From Micrococcaceae bacterium UBA3381 (GTDB lineage Bacteria > Actinomycetota > Actinomycetes > Actinomycetales > Micrococcaceae): 6,809 nt of DNA. Below the pieces are notes generated by a model. That model saw only the letters and a program-made list of their open reading frames with translations. It was not told the origin of the DNA and searched no databases. The stretch spans positions 1-6,809 of the forward strand of contig DEPX01000145.1 of the NCBI GenBank assembly GCA_002358975.1, written 5' to 3'. Position numbers and translations under genes: made by a program. Of the stretch, positions 5,868 through 6,809 are shown one piece after another; the first letter of the stretch is position 1; every line of letters begins with the position of its first letter.

Positions 5868-5909
5868 CTATACTCGTTTCGAATCCGCTGCCAAGCAGCT
5901 TTGAAAGAT

Positions 5910-6809
5910 TTATACCTGGACAATACCCAGCAGCACTGCCACTAATAACAATACGATGCTAAAGCCCCACATAATGGCAAATGAGTAGCGGATATGTTTG
6001 CCCATATCGGCTTCAGCCAGCCCGATTGCTAGCCAGGCTGCCGGGGCAAAGGGACTAACGAAGGTGCCGATGATATTGCCGACCAGTAGCGCGTAGGCGG
6101 TGGATGATGCTGCCACACCGAACTGGCCTGCTGTGGCTTCAACGAGCGGAAGTACTGAGAAGTAGTAGGCATCGGTCGAGGTAAGCATATCAAGCGGAAC
6201 ACCAAGGGCACCGACAATCACATGCAGATACTGGCCAACAGAGTCTGGGATGACCTGCAGCATAGCAAGCGCCACATTTTCCAGCATGCCGGATTCATTA
6301 AGCACCCCAAGAAACACTGCCGCAGCAATAATAACCGACGCCATCATCAGCGCATTCGGTGCGTGCGCTTTCATACGGTCAATCTGCAATTTCGCTGAGT
6401 TGAAATTTAATGGCAGCAACACTGACACGCCTAATACGAAGCTAAAGGCGGGATCTAACCAGCCGGCCAGCATGGTAGTGATTACTGCAATAACAACGAC
6501 AACATTGAGCCAATAAATCACGGGATGAGCATTAATTTTGCCCACCAGATCTTTGCGTTCTTGTAGCTGTCGTTGGGTGAAATCATCGGCAATTTCATCA
6601 ACATCCACGGTGCTGGCCGATTGAACCACACCCGATCCCACTTGAGCGTTTATTCGACGGATCTCGCGCAATCCCAACAGCACAGCCAGCCCAATCAGCA
6701 ATAGCAATCCGACCCCTTGCAACGGAATAAGCGGCCGGTAGAGTTCACCGGGTTCCACATCAAGAACGCTGGCGGCTCGAATCAGTGGCCCACCCCAAGG
6801 CACCATGTT
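5910..6809 (-). CDS. CitMHS-family citrate:cation symporter, C-terminal part, cut by the right edge
   Basis: There are 299 visible residues, about the last two thirds of a protein usually 430-480 long. The frame stays open to the edge, so the ATG at 6806 is an internal methionine. CitMHS members (for example Bacillus CitM and CitH) import citrate complexed with a divalent metal, with protons. The start shows NMVPWGGPLIRAASVL (1-16), the conserved '(G)NM.PWGGP..RAA.VL' loop. A charged loop follows at about 50-95, then helices from about 96 onward. GVPLDMLTSTDAYYFSVLPL (near 200-219) matches the family's 'G.PL....S.DA.YF..LP' signature. The protein ends in a hydrophobic helix and a very short tail. 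The citrate assignment is from family; metal preference (Mg, Ca, Fe) cannot be read. The promoter lies outside the window. The lipoate-transfer gene downstream is probably co-transcribed. Confidence 0.92.
   Translation of the reverse strand, partial: NMVPWGGPLIRAASVLDVEPGELYRPLIPLQGVGLLLLIGLAVLLGLREIRRINAQVGSGVVQSASTVDVDEIADDFTQRQLQERKDLVGKINAHPVIYWLNVVVVIAVITTMLAGWLDPAFSFVLGVSVLLPLNFNSAKLQIDRMKAHAPNALMMASVIIAAAVFLGVLNESGMLENVALAMLQVIPDSVGQYLHVIVGALGVPLDMLTSTDAYYFSVLPLVEATAGQFGVAASSTAYALLVGNIIGTFVSPFAPAAWLAIGLAEADMGKHIRYSFAIMWGFSIVLLLVAVLLGIVQV

Noticed and set aside
5887..5899. A small hairpin GCTGC-CAA-GCAGC between the citrate transporter and the lipoate gene
   Set aside because: The stem is only 5 bp and on the minus strand no T run follows, so it does not qualify as a terminator for the citrate transporter gene.

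Overview
The window looks like chromosomal DNA of a moderate-GC actinobacterium. The evidence is two envelope lipoproteins of types common in that phylum (a septum-formation-domain protein and an actinobacterial-style lytic transglycosylase), TTG and GTG start codons, and an actinobacterial-type lipoate ligase/transferase. A moderately low-GC Micrococcaceae-like or Corynebacterium-like host would fit, but no gene here fixes the genus. There are eight protein genes and no RNA gene, mobile element, phage remnant or CRISPR array.

Left block (1-2486, all minus strand). Read in the direction of transcription it holds a lytic transglycosylase lipoprotein, a YczE-family membrane protein overlapping it by 14 bp, a small two-TM protein with a PH-like tail 26 bp further on, and, after a 96-bp gap with an operator-like dyad, the 5' part of a penicillin-acylase-family gene that runs off the left edge. 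The first three are probably one operon; the acylase may be co-transcribed or have its own promoter.

Middle (2487-3244). A 214-bp gap separates the transglycosylase from a divergently read septum-formation-family lipoprotein, which starts with TTG, has a plausible sigma-A-type promoter and is followed by a strong intrinsic terminator. Both lipoproteins are extremely acidic, unlike the cytoplasmic enzyme further right, and together they form a divergent cell-wall gene pair.

Right block (3245-6809). A 12-TM MFS transporter and a 4-TM hypothetical membrane protein are coupled by an ATGA overlap on the plus strand. They converge tail to tail, with stop codons sharing four bases, on a minus-strand pair: a CitMHS-family citrate transporter (cut by the right edge), then a lipoate/octanoate transfer enzyme 42 bp downstream.

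I do not see a clearly new biological system. The points most worth a second look are the acidic divergent lipoprotein pair, the Shine-Dalgarno site inside a perfect inverted repeat, the symmetrical dyad before the acylase gene, and the possible leaderless start of the MFS gene.
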